This document shows positions 45,697 through 53,479 of a stretch of 64,000 bases of DNA, one piece after another; the stretch's first letter is position 1, and each line of letters starts with the position of its first letter. Source of the DNA: Pseudaquabacterium terrae (GTDB lineage Bacteria > Pseudomonadota > Gammaproteobacteria > Burkholderiales > Burkholderiaceae_C). The stretch lies in NCBI RefSeq assembly GCF_013266755.1, contig NZ_JABRWJ010000004.1, positions 434,001-498,000 on the forward strand, in the 5' to 3' direction. The translations under genes were made by a program, and so were the position numbers. The notes under the pieces were generated by a model. The model worked only from the letters and a program-made list of their open reading frames with translations, did no database searches and was not told the origin of the DNA.

Positions 45697-46185
45697 GTGA
45701 AGACGCTGTTGATCGTCTACCACACGATGACCGGCGGCACGCGGCAGATGGCGCAGGCCGCGGCGGCAGGCGCGCGCGAAGAAACCGTGACGGTGGTCGT
45801 GCAGACGGCCGCCGAGACGCAGCCCGAACACCTGCTCGCCGCGGACGGCTATGTCTTCGCGACGCCGGAGAACCTGGCATCGATGGCCGGGCTGATGAAG
45901 GACTTCTTCGACCGCTGCTATTACCCGGCGCTCGACCGCCTGAACGGCCGGCCGTACGCGGCGCTGATCTGCGCCGGCAGCGATGGGCAGAATGCGCTGC
46001 GCCAGCTCGAACGCATCGCGCTGGGTTGGCGGCTGAAGCCGGCCGCGCCGGGGCTGATCGTCTGCACGCATGCGCAGACGCCCGAACGCATCCTGGCGCC
46101 GAAAGTCATCGGCCCCGAGGACCTGGCGCGCTGCCGAGAGATCGGCACCGCGCTGGCCGCCGGGCTGGCGCTGGGCATCTTCTGA
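45697..46185 (+). CDS. flavodoxin/NAD(P)H-dependent FMN reductase-like protein
   Basis: 162 residues from a GTG with AGAGG upstream. The phosphate-binding loop YHTMTGGTRQMA follows the first strand KTLLIVY, as in flavodoxins. GYVFATPENLASMAGLMKDFFDRCYYP and AALICAGSDGQNALRQLERIA form the isoalloxazine side. FMN is therefore the likely cofactor. It follows the Rieske oxygenase by 14 bases and is probably the last gene of that operon. It may feed electrons to the oxygenase, though that is inference; such genes also occur alone in related bacteria. Confidence 0.85.
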   Translation: MKTLLIVYHTMTGGTRQMAQAAAAGAREETVTVVVQTAAETQPEHLLAADGYVFATPENLASMAGLMKDFFDRCYYPALDRLNGRPYAALICAGSDGQNALRQLERIALGWRLKPAAPGLIVCTHAQTPERILAPKVIGPEDLARCREIGTALAAGLALGIF

Positions 46186-46209
46186 CAACACGCCAAGAGG
46201 GAGGACACG

Positions 46210-46569
46210 ATGAGTTATGCCGCCTTGAAGAAACACGCCGCATCGCTGCCGGGCGCGACCGAGGACATCAAGTGGGGCTGCGACTGGGTCGCCTCGGTCG
46301 GCGGCAAGATGTTCCTGGTCGGTGGTCCGGAGCCGGGGCCGTGGGACGGTTGTTCGTTCAAGGTCGACGAGCATCGCTTCCTCGAGCTCACCGACGTGCC
46401 CGGCTTCATCCCGGCGCCCTACCTGGCGCGCGTCAAGTGGGTCAAGCTGCAGGACCCGAAGGCGCTGCCGCTGGCGGACCTCAAGGCGCTGGTCGAACGC
46501 TCGCATGCACTGGTGCTCGGCGGCCTGTCGAAGAAGCTGCAGCGCGAGATCCTCCACGGCATCGACTAA
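46210..46569 (+). CDS. MmcQ/YjbR family protein
   Basis: 119 residues with the YjbR fold. Features are YAALKKHAASLPGATEDIKWG at the start, the central FLVGG and FKVDEHRFLELTDVPGFIPAPYLAR, the WVKL strand and the C-terminal helix. GAGGGAGGA precedes the ATG. The fold resembles a CyaY-like or DNA-binding domain, but the function of the family is not established. It stands after the flavodoxin gene on the same strand with 24 bases between. Confidence 0.88.
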   Translation: MSYAALKKHAASLPGATEDIKWGCDWVASVGGKMFLVGGPEPGPWDGCSFKVDEHRFLELTDVPGFIPAPYLARVKWVKLQDPKALPLADLKALVERSHALVLGGLSKKLQREILHGID

Positions 46570-46629
46570 AGTGGCCGCAACTCTGCAGCGCAGGCTCCGC
46601 GCCGAGAGACAGATCGAGGGAGGATTCCA

Positions 46630-47067
46630 ATGAGATCGATCAACGTGATCCGGTGGGCACTCGGCGTGGCCTTGCTGGTGCTCGCTGGCTGGATGTTTCG
46701 GGAAACGCCGCTGCTGCGCGACCTGCTGCGTCCGGTGCAGTCCAGCGGCGTCGGCCAGTGGGTCGACAAGCAGGTGTCAGACGTCCAGGCCGCTGGCCGC
46801 GACGCAGTGGGGAGCCGAGCGAGCCCGCAACGCGGCAGCAGCCTGCGCAAGTGCGTCAGCGGTGCGGAGGTGATCTACACCAACGCTGACTGCCCGGCGG
46901 GCAGTCAGCGGCATGAGGTCAGCGGCGGCTCGGTGACGGTGCTGCCGGCCCAGCCGGCCCGGCCCGCGGTGTCAGACGCCGCCGCCTCGCGCACGCCGCT
47001 GTCGGAGCTCGCCGGCAAGCCCGGCGAGCCGACGCTGAAGGAAAAGCACCTGGATCGAATTCAATGA
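46630..47067 (+). CDS. membrane-anchored DUF4124-like protein
   Basis: 145 residues with one N-terminal membrane helix (about 8-24). After a variable linker, the sequence LRKCVSGAEVIYTNADCPAGSQRHEVSGGSVTVLP is a DUF4124 unit with the two conserved cysteines (likely a disulfide, so periplasmic). The tail is polar. GGGAGGA precedes the ATG. Its stop overlaps the start of the ClpP-like gene (ATGA). Function of DUF4124 proteins is unknown. Confidence 0.75.
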   Translation: MRSINVIRWALGVALLVLAGWMFRETPLLRDLLRPVQSSGVGQWVDKQVSDVQAAGRDAVGSRASPQRGSSLRKCVSGAEVIYTNADCPAGSQRHEVSGGSVTVLPAQPARPAVSDAAASRTPLSELAGKPGEPTLKEKHLDRIQ

Positions 47068-48656
47068 TCGCCGGCTACGGGGAGTCCGGCGCTCGGCCGG
47101 CATCGGGTCTGCGGGCGATGTTCAGCGGGGGGTGGGCGCGGGGCGGAAAGCTGTCCGCGGTCCGGTTCATGGCAGCGCATTGGCGCGGCGAATTGCCCTT
47201 GTGGCTGAGCTTCTGGATCAACTGCGCGCTGCTCGGCCTGCTCGGCAGCGTCGCGGCGGGTGCGGCGGCGACCTGGGTCGACGTGACGGCCGGACCGGTG
47301 CGGCTGGCCGCCATCGCCGTCTTGATCGTCTGGCCGCTGGCGTTGGTGCTGCAGGGCTGGGGACTCGTCGGCGCGTGGCGCAGCGCCGACGCGTGGACGG
47401 CGCAAGGCGGGCCGCTGCGCGTGGCGCATGCCTGCAGCGTCGCCGTCGTGCTGGCTGCCTCTGCCACGCTGACCTCGACGGTGCTGAACTTCATCCCGCG
47501 GCTGAAGGCACTCGGGCAGATGGCGGTGGGCATCGACCCGGCCGGCCAGGTGGTGGCCACGCTGTCGGCGGACGGGCGGCGCCTGCGGCTGCAAGGTCCG
47601 CTGGGCATCGGCGATGGCGCGCGGGTCAAGCAACAGCTGGCGCTCGCGCCGCGCGTGCGGCTGCTGGAGCTCGACTCACGCGGCGGGCGCTTTCACGAGG
47701 CCCAGGCGATCGCCGATGCAGTGCGCGGGCAAGGCTGGACGATCCGCGTCACCGGCGCTTGCAGCGACGCCTGCACGCTGGTCCTGATGGCCGGCGGTGT
47801 CCGGCAGATCCTGCCAGGAGCGCAGGTGGTGATTCGGCGCGCGCCGCCGGCCGTCTTCAATCCGCTGTTCGCAAGGCTTGCCAGGCACCGGCTCGCCGAG
47901 CTGTACCGGCACGCCGGACTGCCCGACGGCTTCGTCCGCAAGGCCCTGGCGTTGCCGCCGACGCACGCCTGGCGCCCGGCGGCGGATGAGCTGGCCGCGG
48001 GCGGCATCGTCAGCGCCGCATCGCATCCGCTGGACGTCGCGGTGCCGATGTTGCGGGACGCGTCGTCGCGCGAATTCGCCGAGGCGCTGAACACCAACCC
48101 GGTCTGGCAGGTGCTGGAGCGGCGTTATCCCCGATCGATCGCGGCTGCCGCCGAGCGCATGCGTGTCGCCCGCGACGGTGGGGCGGAGCTCGACGCCGTG
48201 ATGGCAGCCGGGCAGGGGGTGGTCGAGGAGCTGCTTGCGAAGCTGCTGTTCAACGCCGGATCGCCGCTGCGCGAGCATTTCGTCGATCTGTTGGCGCAGC
48301 AGCTCGACGCTGCGCGTGAAGGCGGCGTTGCCAGCTGCCACCGCGTGCTGGCCGGAGATACGGTCGCGCGCCGTGCATTGCCGGCCGAGCTGGCCGTGCG
48401 CGAGGCGGCGTGGCTGGTCGATGCCGCGGCGGAGCCGCTGCGCCAGACCGCCATGCGCAGTCCCAGCGCGCTGGAGATCGAGGTCATCCGCCGCTCGCTC
48501 GGCGGCCACGCGCCGGCGCTGCTGAGCAGCCTGCGGCATCCGCCCGACGCCGGCCCACGCCATTGCGAGCGCATCGCCGCGCTGCTTGCCGAGCTGCCCC
48601 GCCTGCCGCACGGCGAGCGCCGGCTCGCGATCCGGCTGATCTTCGAGCGGCCCTGA
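47064..48656 (+). CDS. membrane protein with ClpP/crotonase-like domain
   Basis: 530 residues. Three hydrophobic helices lie in the first half (about 46-70, 80-104 and 120-142). A ClpP-like domain follows (about 155-290): VRLLELDSRGGRFHEAQAIADAVRGQGWTIRVTGACSDACTLVLMAGG. S234 in CSDAC occupies the nucleophile position of this COG3904-like group. The catalytic His and Asp are not clear, so activity is uncertain. The C-terminal 200 residues are helical and of unknown type. Overlaps the DUF4124 gene upstream and the kinase gene downstream (TGATG), giving a translationally linked trio. Confidence 0.7.
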   Translation: MIAGYGESGARPASGLRAMFSGGWARGGKLSAVRFMAAHWRGELPLWLSFWINCALLGLLGSVAAGAAATWVDVTAGPVRLAAIAVLIVWPLALVLQGWGLVGAWRSADAWTAQGGPLRVAHACSVAVVLAASATLTSTVLNFIPRLKALGQMAVGIDPAGQVVATLSADGRRLRLQGPLGIGDGARVKQQLALAPRVRLLELDSRGGRFHEAQAIADAVRGQGWTIRVTGACSDACTLVLMAGGVRQILPGAQVVIRRAPPAVFNPLFARLARHRLAELYRHAGLPDGFVRKALALPPTHAWRPAADELAAGGIVSAASHPLDVAVPMLRDASSREFAEALNTNPVWQVLERRYPRSIAAAAERMRVARDGGAELDAVMAAGQGVVEELLAKLLFNAGSPLREHFVDLLAQQLDAAREGGVASCHRVLAGDTVARRALPAELAVREAAWLVDAAAEPLRQTAMRSPSALEIEVIRRSLGGHAPALLSSLRHPPDAGPRHCERIAALLAELPRLPHGERRLAIRLIFERP

Positions 48657-49570
48657 TGTCGCTCACCCTGCCGGCCAGCATCGACGTCGCCGGCTTCGAC
48701 GCGCTGCACGACGATGTCGCGCGCTGGCGCGGCCTGATCGCATCGATCGGCGCGGGTTACTCCGCGAGTCCGGTCGAGGCCGCCGGTGCCGGCACGGTGC
48801 TGGTCGGCCTGGTCGGACAGGACCTCGTCGTCAAGCTCTACCCGCCGTTCCTGCGCGACCATTTCGAGTTCGAGGCTGCCGTGCTGGAGCGGCTGCAGGG
48901 CCGCCTGAGCGTGCCGACCCCGCAGCTGGTCGATCGCAGCGAGCACGACGGCTGGCCCTTTCTCGTGATGACGCAGCTGGCGGGCGAACCGCTGGACGCT
49001 GCGTGGCCCTCGTTGAGCGAAGCGGCGCGATGCCGCGTGCTCGAATCGATCGGCCGGGTGGCGGCCGAAGTGCATGCGCTGGCACCGGACGGGCTGGCTG
49101 CGCTGGCGCCGGCCTGGGATCACTTCGTGCAGCGGCAACGCGCCGGCTGCCTGCGGCGACAGCAGCGCACCGGTCTGCCGGCACACCTGCTGGCGCAGCT
49201 CGAGCCCTTCGTCGACGGCGCGCTGCCCGAAGGCCCGCCGGTGATCCTGACCGGCGAGTACACGCCGATGAACCTGTTGCTGCAACGGCGCGAAACGCGC
49301 CTGGCCGGCATGTTCGACTTCGGCGACGGCCTGCTCGGCCCGGCGCGCTACGACTGGCTCGGGCCGCTGTGCTTCCTGGCGGCCGGACAGCGCGAGCGCT
49401 GCGATGCGTTTCTGGCCGGCTACGGCGCACCGGCCGGCCGCGACTGGCGGCTGCCGCTGTTGCGTTTGCTGCTGCTGCACCGCTACAGCAACCTGCCGGG
49501 GCAGATCGCGCAGCCGGGCTGGCAGGCGGCGCCGAGCTTCGAGGCCCTGGCCGAGCTGATCTGGCCATAG
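48656..49570 (+). CDS. aminoglycoside phosphotransferase (APH)-like kinase
   Basis: 304 residues with a choline kinase/APH-like fold. The ATP-lobe lysine is K60 (LVVKLYPP). The catalytic loop, usually HGDLHxxN, reads TGEYTPMN (199-206), so the catalytic Asp is replaced by E201 while N206 is kept. The metal-binding Asp is D221 in GMFDFGDGLLG. The Glu variant recurs in a subgroup of unassigned APH-like proteins, so activity may be retained on an unknown substrate; there is no reason to infer drug resistance. Start overlaps the upstream stop (TGATG). Confidence 0.78.
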   Translation: MSLTLPASIDVAGFDALHDDVARWRGLIASIGAGYSASPVEAAGAGTVLVGLVGQDLVVKLYPPFLRDHFEFEAAVLERLQGRLSVPTPQLVDRSEHDGWPFLVMTQLAGEPLDAAWPSLSEAARCRVLESIGRVAAEVHALAPDGLAALAPAWDHFVQRQRAGCLRRQQRTGLPAHLLAQLEPFVDGALPEGPPVILTGEYTPMNLLLQRRETRLAGMFDFGDGLLGPARYDWLGPLCFLAAGQRERCDAFLAGYGAPAGRDWRLPLLRLLLLHRYSNLPGQIAQPGWQAAPSFEALAELIWP

Positions 49571-49590
49571 CCCGACCGGACGGCGCGTCT

Positions 49591-50901
49591 TCAGCCGGTG
49601 TTTCCGCGGTACCAGTTCATCTTGCGCCGCGGCAACAGGTAGTCCAGCTCGTCCTCGCTGCGCTCCTGCATGCGCAGCGCCTTGTCGACCTTCAGCTGCT
49701 GCGCGGTCTCGGGGTCGGCCAGGTCGAGGATCAGCGCTTCGCGGCGCGGCGTGTCGGGGTCGTAGATCAGCACCTGCGGGCACAGCCGCGCCGAGGGCGG
49801 TGCGGTGGCGACGACGACGCCGATGCGCTGGTCCGACAGCTGCACCAGCGTGCCCGGCGGGTAGATGCCCATCGTGCGGATGAAGCTCTGCAGCAGCAGC
49901 TCGTCGAATGCGCTCTTCTCGCGCGCCCACATCACGCCGAGCGCCTCGAAGGGCGACACCGCGGTGCGCGGGTCGACCGGATTGGCCAGGTTGTCGAAGC
50001 GGTTGGCGATGGCGACGATCTTCGCCGCGCGCGACATCTGCGCCAGCTTGGTGCCCTGCGGGAAGCCGCTGCCATCCTCGCGCACATGGTGGTACAGCGC
50101 GACCTCTGCAATGGCCGGCGGCAGCTGCGCGCCGACGGCGGCCATCGCATTGAGCCGCTCGAAACCGGCGCGCGCGTGCGTCTGGAACACCGCCTCCTCG
50201 TGCCGGTTGCGCGCCGGGTTGCGCAGGATCGACGGGTTGATGCTGTGGTGGCCGATGTCGTGCAGCATCGCGGCGGTGGCGATCAGCTGGATCTCGCCTT
50301 CAGGCAGCTCCAGCTGCTTGGCCAGCAGCAGCGACAAGGTCATCACCGACAGCGCGTGCGCCACCTCGCCCTGGCTCTTGGCCTTGTCGGCGATCAGGAT
50401 GATGGCCGAGTCGGGGTCGGCCAGCAGCGAGCGCGCCGATTCGGCCGCCACCTCGCGCACCACGCGCACGCTCTCGGCCGGCCGCGCGTCGAACTGCTTG
50501 AAGGCGCCGGCGGTCTGCTCGGTGGCCGACATGTACTGCTTCTGCACGATGTCGAGCTTGGCGCGCATGTCGGCCATCACCTTCGCGCGCTGCGCCTTCG
50601 CGGCGCGCTGCGCTTCCTGGCGCTGGCGCACGAGGGTCAGCTCGAGCTGCTGCGCCTCGTCGGGCGCCGGGTCGGCGGCCTTCGGCGGCGCGGCCGGCAT
50701 CACCTTCGAACGCTTGGCGTCGGCGAACACGGCGACGCCGAGCGCCATGATCTCGCGCACCTGGTCCTCGCTGGTCACCAGGAAGCTCGAGCTGAGGAAC
50801 GGGTGGTCGAGCCACGACAGGGGGATGCGCACGTAGACGCCGACGCGCACCTGCGACGCCTCGATCGGCAGCTCGCCGGGTTTGGCCTGCGGCTTGTTCA
50901 C
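49591..50901 (-). CDS. HD-GYP domain protein with N-terminal DUF3391
   Basis: 436 residues from a GTG that overlaps the methyltransferase stop (GTGA). The N-terminal DUF3391 domain (about 11-70) starts with the typical IEASQVRVGVYVRIPLSWLDHPF. A coiled coil follows (about 82-125), then an HD-GYP domain (about 165-370). Metal-binding HD is H214-D215 (MLHDIGHH). The GYP region reads HHVREDGSGFP (271-281), so the Tyr of GYP is F280 and the Glu of HHE is V273. HD-GYP enzymes hydrolyse cyclic di-GMP; the changes may weaken or alter this. It is the last gene of a TetR-methyltransferase-HD-GYP unit. Confidence 0.88.
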   Translation of the reverse strand: MNKPQAKPGELPIEASQVRVGVYVRIPLSWLDHPFLSSSFLVTSEDQVREIMALGVAVFADAKRSKVMPAAPPKAADPAPDEAQQLELTLVRQRQEAQRAAKAQRAKVMADMRAKLDIVQKQYMSATEQTAGAFKQFDARPAESVRVVREVAAESARSLLADPDSAIILIADKAKSQGEVAHALSVMTLSLLLAKQLELPEGEIQLIATAAMLHDIGHHSINPSILRNPARNRHEEAVFQTHARAGFERLNAMAAVGAQLPPAIAEVALYHHVREDGSGFPQGTKLAQMSRAAKIVAIANRFDNLANPVDPRTAVSPFEALGVMWAREKSAFDELLLQSFIRTMGIYPPGTLVQLSDQRIGVVVATAPPSARLCPQVLIYDPDTPRREALILDLADPETAQQLKVDKALRMQERSEDELDYLLPRRKMNWYRGNTG

Positions 50902-52142
50902 ATGGTCTCCTGGCTGCTGGCGGGCTCGAGCGCGGCACGCTGGCGCAGCAGCGTCTCGAGGCAGTGTTCGCGGATGCCGTAGAAGCGCTTGACCTCGTCG
51001 ATCTGTTGCAGCAGCGGCGCGCGCGGCTTCGGGCTGGCGCGGCGCACCGCGAGGATCATCTTGTTCTTGTTGGTGTGTTCCAGCGAGATGAACTCGAACA
51101 CCTGCGTGTCGTAGCCGCAGGCTTCGAGCCACAGCGCGCGCAGGCCATCGGTCAGCATCTCGGCCTGCTGGCCGAGGTGCACGCCGTGCTGCAGGATCGG
51201 CTTCAACGGGTGCGGCTGCAGCAGCTGCGGGCGGATCTGCTTGTGGCAGCAGGGCGAGCACAGGATGATGTCGGCGCCGCCGCGCAGGCCGAGGTCGATC
51301 GCCAGGTCGGTGGCCGTGTCGCAGGCATGCAGCGCGATCATCACGTTCAGCGGCTGCGGCTGCCAGTGGCGCAGGTCGCCCTGCTCGAAGCGAAGGCCTT
51401 GCAGGCCGAGCCGCGCCGCAGCGTGATTGCCCAGCTGCACCATGTCCGGCCGCAGCTCGACGCCGGTGACTTGCGCCTCGATGCCGCGCTGCGCGCGCAG
51501 CCAGTCGTGGATCGCGAAGGTCAGATAACCCTTGCCGCTGCCGAAGTCGACGACGCGCAGCTGCCGCGCGTCCTTCAGCGGCGACGCGTCGAGCGCATGC
51601 GCGAAGACTTCGACGAACTTGTTGATCTGCTTCCACTTGCGCGCCATCGCCGGTACCAGCTGCTGCGCGCCGCTGGTGACGCCGAGCTCGGCGAGGAAGG
51701 GGCGATCGAGCGTCAGCCAGCGTGTCTTCTCGCGGTTGTGCGTGGCGGGCGACGGCGCTTCGGCGGCGACGTTGGCTGCGCGGCGGTGCAGGCCGGCCTT
51801 GCCGCGCTGCGTGATCACCAGCTCGATCTCTTCATCGGTGGCGTGCAGGTGGGCATGGCGAAAGGCCTGCTCGCCGAGCAGGCCCTGCAGCAGGGCCGGC
51901 ACGTCGGCGAGCGCATGGTTCTTCGTGATGTCCTTGGTCGCATGGCGGTGGACGAGCTGCAGGTGCGGCTGCTCGCGCAGCATCACGCGGCGCATCAGCA
52001 CGCGCTGCAGGTCGGCCTCGGGACCGCGGTACTTGGCCAGCGAGCCCTTGACGAAGCGCTCGGCGCCGAGTGCTGCCGTCACCAGCTGAATGAACTGCTG
52101 TGTGGCATCGACGTCGGTCGTCGGATCGGAATCGGGCTTCAT
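50898..52142 (-). CDS. SAM-dependent methyltransferase (METTL25/RRNAD1-like)
   Basis: 414 residues. The C-terminal two thirds hold a class I methyltransferase: KWKQINKFVEVFAHAL, then motif I LRVVDFGSGKGYLTFAIHDWL, IEAQVTGVELRPDMV, then MIALHACDTATDLAIDLGLRGGADIILCSPCCHKQIRPQL. The SPCCHK motif is typical of the Methyltransf_32 group related to METTL25/RRNAD1. The N-terminal 130 residues form a separate helical domain. Substrate unknown, perhaps RNA. Start overlaps the TetR stop (ATGA), and its stop overlaps the HD-GYP GTG. Confidence 0.85.
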   Translation of the reverse strand: MKPDSDPTTDVDATQQFIQLVTAALGAERFVKGSLAKYRGPEADLQRVLMRRVMLREQPHLQLVHRHATKDITKNHALADVPALLQGLLGEQAFRHAHLHATDEEIELVITQRGKAGLHRRAANVAAEAPSPATHNREKTRWLTLDRPFLAELGVTSGAQQLVPAMARKWKQINKFVEVFAHALDASPLKDARQLRVVDFGSGKGYLTFAIHDWLRAQRGIEAQVTGVELRPDMVQLGNHAAARLGLQGLRFEQGDLRHWQPQPLNVMIALHACDTATDLAIDLGLRGGADIILCSPCCHKQIRPQLLQPHPLKPILQHGVHLGQQAEMLTDGLRALWLEACGYDTQVFEFISLEHTNKNKMILAVRRASPKPRAPLLQQIDEVKRFYGIREHCLETLLRQRAALEPASSQETM

Positions 52143-52801
52143 GGCTGGCGTGGCCGGGTGGGGCGCTTCATTGTCGCCTTCGCCGGCGGCGGCGCGAGCA
52201 GCGCATCGAACACGCGGTTCAGGACATCGCGCAACGCTGCCTGCGCCGCGCCGCCGTCATGCCGCGCGCGCCAATGCACCAGCGCATTCATCGCACCATT
52301 CAGCGCCGCCGCCAGCGCTTCGGCGCGCAGCGTTGCCGCGGCGCCTTGCGGCCGCAGGATGTGCAGCACCGCTTCGCGCAGCTGCTGGAAGCCGTGGCGA
52401 TCATCGAGCGCCTGCCACTCGGCGGCGCCCAGCACCGAGGGCGCGTCGATCAGCAGCACCTGGCGCGCGCCCGGCTGCGAGACCGCATCGATCCACGCCA
52501 GCGAGCCGGCGATCAGCTGGCGCGCCGGATCGGCGATGCCGGTGGTCGCGGCCTCGATCGCTGCGGCCAGCTCGGCATGCACGTCTTCGCAGACTGCGGC
52601 GAACAAGTCCTTCTTGTCGCGGAAGTGGTGGTACAGCGCGCCGCGCGTCAGCCCGGTCGCGGCGAGCAGGCCCTCGGTGGAGGTCTTGCCGTAGCCGTCG
52701 CGCTCGAAGAGGCGCCGCGCCTCGGCGACCAGCCTGGCGCGCGACTGCTGGCCTTGTTCGATGCGGCGATTGCCGCGGTCGGGCGGAAGGGTATTTGACA
52801 T
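52139..52801 (-). CDS. TetR family transcriptional regulator
   Basis: 220 residues. The helix-turn-helix (about 20-68) reads RARLVAEARRLFERDGYGKTSTEGLLAATGLTRGALYHHFRDKKDLFAAV. The C-terminal domain resembles the TetR group with a LLIDAPSVLG loop. The ATG has no visible ribosome binding site, and a palindromic operator sits directly at its start, so translation may be leaderless. Faces the VOC gene at 52883 across an 81-base gap with a strong promoter and two operator-like palindromes. A third copy of the half-site lies at 53385 before a second VOC gene. It is first of three overlapping genes. Confidence 0.9.
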   Translation of the reverse strand: MSNTLPPDRGNRRIEQGQQSRARLVAEARRLFERDGYGKTSTEGLLAATGLTRGALYHHFRDKKDLFAAVCEDVHAELAAAIEAATTGIADPARQLIAGSLAWIDAVSQPGARQVLLIDAPSVLGAAEWQALDDRHGFQQLREAVLHILRPQGAAATLRAEALAAALNGAMNALVHWRARHDGGAAQAALRDVLNRVFDALLAPPPAKATMKRPTRPRQP

Positions 52802-52823
52802 ACCGACTGTACGTATCTAATCT
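52795..52823 (+). promoter_or_regulatory. promoter of the VOC gene at 52883, overlapped by a TetR-type operator
   Basis: A perfect -35 TTGACA (52795-52800) and TAATCT (52818-52823) as -10 are separated by 17 bases. The spacer holds CATAC-N8-GTAT (52799-52816), an imperfect inverted repeat related to the palindrome at 52833. Binding there would exclude RNA polymerase and also cover the start codon of the divergent TetR gene. Confidence 0.72.
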
Positions 52824-52832
52824 TTGAGCAGA

Positions 52833-52847
52833 CATACAGTCTGTATG
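52833..52847. promoter_or_regulatory. TetR operator, CATACAG-T-CTGTATG
   Basis: Perfect 7-base arms with a single central base, placed just downstream of the predicted transcription start (about 52830) of the VOC gene. It shares its half-sites with the palindrome at 53385. Likely bound by the TetR protein encoded to the left. Confidence 0.75.
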
Positions 52848-52882
52848 CAGACAAGCCTGCCCGTCAAGCCAAGGAGACCGCG

Positions 52883-53311
52883 ATGTCACGCCTGCAATCG
52901 TCCTATCCGCTGATCACCACGCCCCGGCATTTCGCCTGCCGCGATTTCTACGTCCGCCACTTCGGCTTCGAGGTCGGCTTCGAGGCGAGCTGGTTCATCT
53001 TGCTGACGCAGCCGCCCGGCGACGGCAGCATCGCGCTGGCCTTCATGCATCCGGAGCACCCGTCGTCGCCGCCGGGACCGGACGTGTTCGATGGGCGCGG
53101 CATGCTGCTGACGCTGCAGGTCGACGATGCTGAAGCCGAGAGCCGGCGCCTCGCGGCCGCCGGCGTTCCGATCAGTTATGCGCTGCACCGCGAGCGCTGG
53201 GGCCAGTTGCGCTTCCAGGTGATCGATCCGGCGGGGCTGGTGCTCGACATCGTCGAGCAGGTCGAGCCCGACGCCGGCTTCTGGGAGGCCTGGCCGGCAC
53301 CGGTGATCTAG
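52883..53311 (+). CDS. VOC family protein, TetR-controlled
   Basis: 142 residues with AAGGAGA before the ATG. VOC fold: YPLITTPRHFACRDFYVRHFGFEVGFEASWFILL and then MLLTLQVDDAEAESRRLAAAGVPISYALHRERWGQLRFQVIDPAGLVLDIVEQ. The start YPLITT is typical of a glyoxalase group found next to TetR genes. The substrate is unknown; detoxification of an electrophile that also acts as inducer is a fair guess. Promoter and operators lie directly upstream. Another VOC gene follows on the same strand after 168 bases with its own promoter. Confidence 0.85.
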   Translation: MSRLQSSYPLITTPRHFACRDFYVRHFGFEVGFEASWFILLTQPPGDGSIALAFMHPEHPSSPPGPDVFDGRGMLLTLQVDDAEAESRRLAAAGVPISYALHRERWGQLRFQVIDPAGLVLDIVEQVEPDAGFWEAWPAPVI

Positions 53312-53358
53312 CCGTGCCGGCTTTTCACTGCCGCTGTCTGCGGTGTTACAGCGCCGGC

Positions 53359-53402
53359 TTGAAACTGCCGGGGGCGGGTGCTAGGCTGTATGTTCATACA
53401 GC
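53359..53402 (+). promoter_or_regulatory. promoter with operator GCTGTATG-TT-CATACAGC
   Basis: TTGAAA (53359-53364) and TAGGCT (53382-53387) are spaced by 17 bases, a reasonable sigma70 promoter. Overlapping the -10 and start is a palindrome of 8-base arms with a 2-base centre (53385-53402), built from the same CTGTATG/CATACAG half-sites as 52833 in reversed order. It would place the VOC gene at 53480 under the same regulator. Confidence 0.68.
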
Positions 53403-53479
53403 ATTGGCTGAACGCCGCAGCGTCCCTCGGGCCGGTGCTGTGGCGAACTCATCCGTCGGCCCGCACGAAAGCACCTGAC

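Noticed and set aside
48656-49570. Aminoglycoside resistance kinase
   Set aside because: The catalytic loop is TGEYTPMN and the genomic setting is chromosomal without resistance genes; the fold alone does not support drug resistance.
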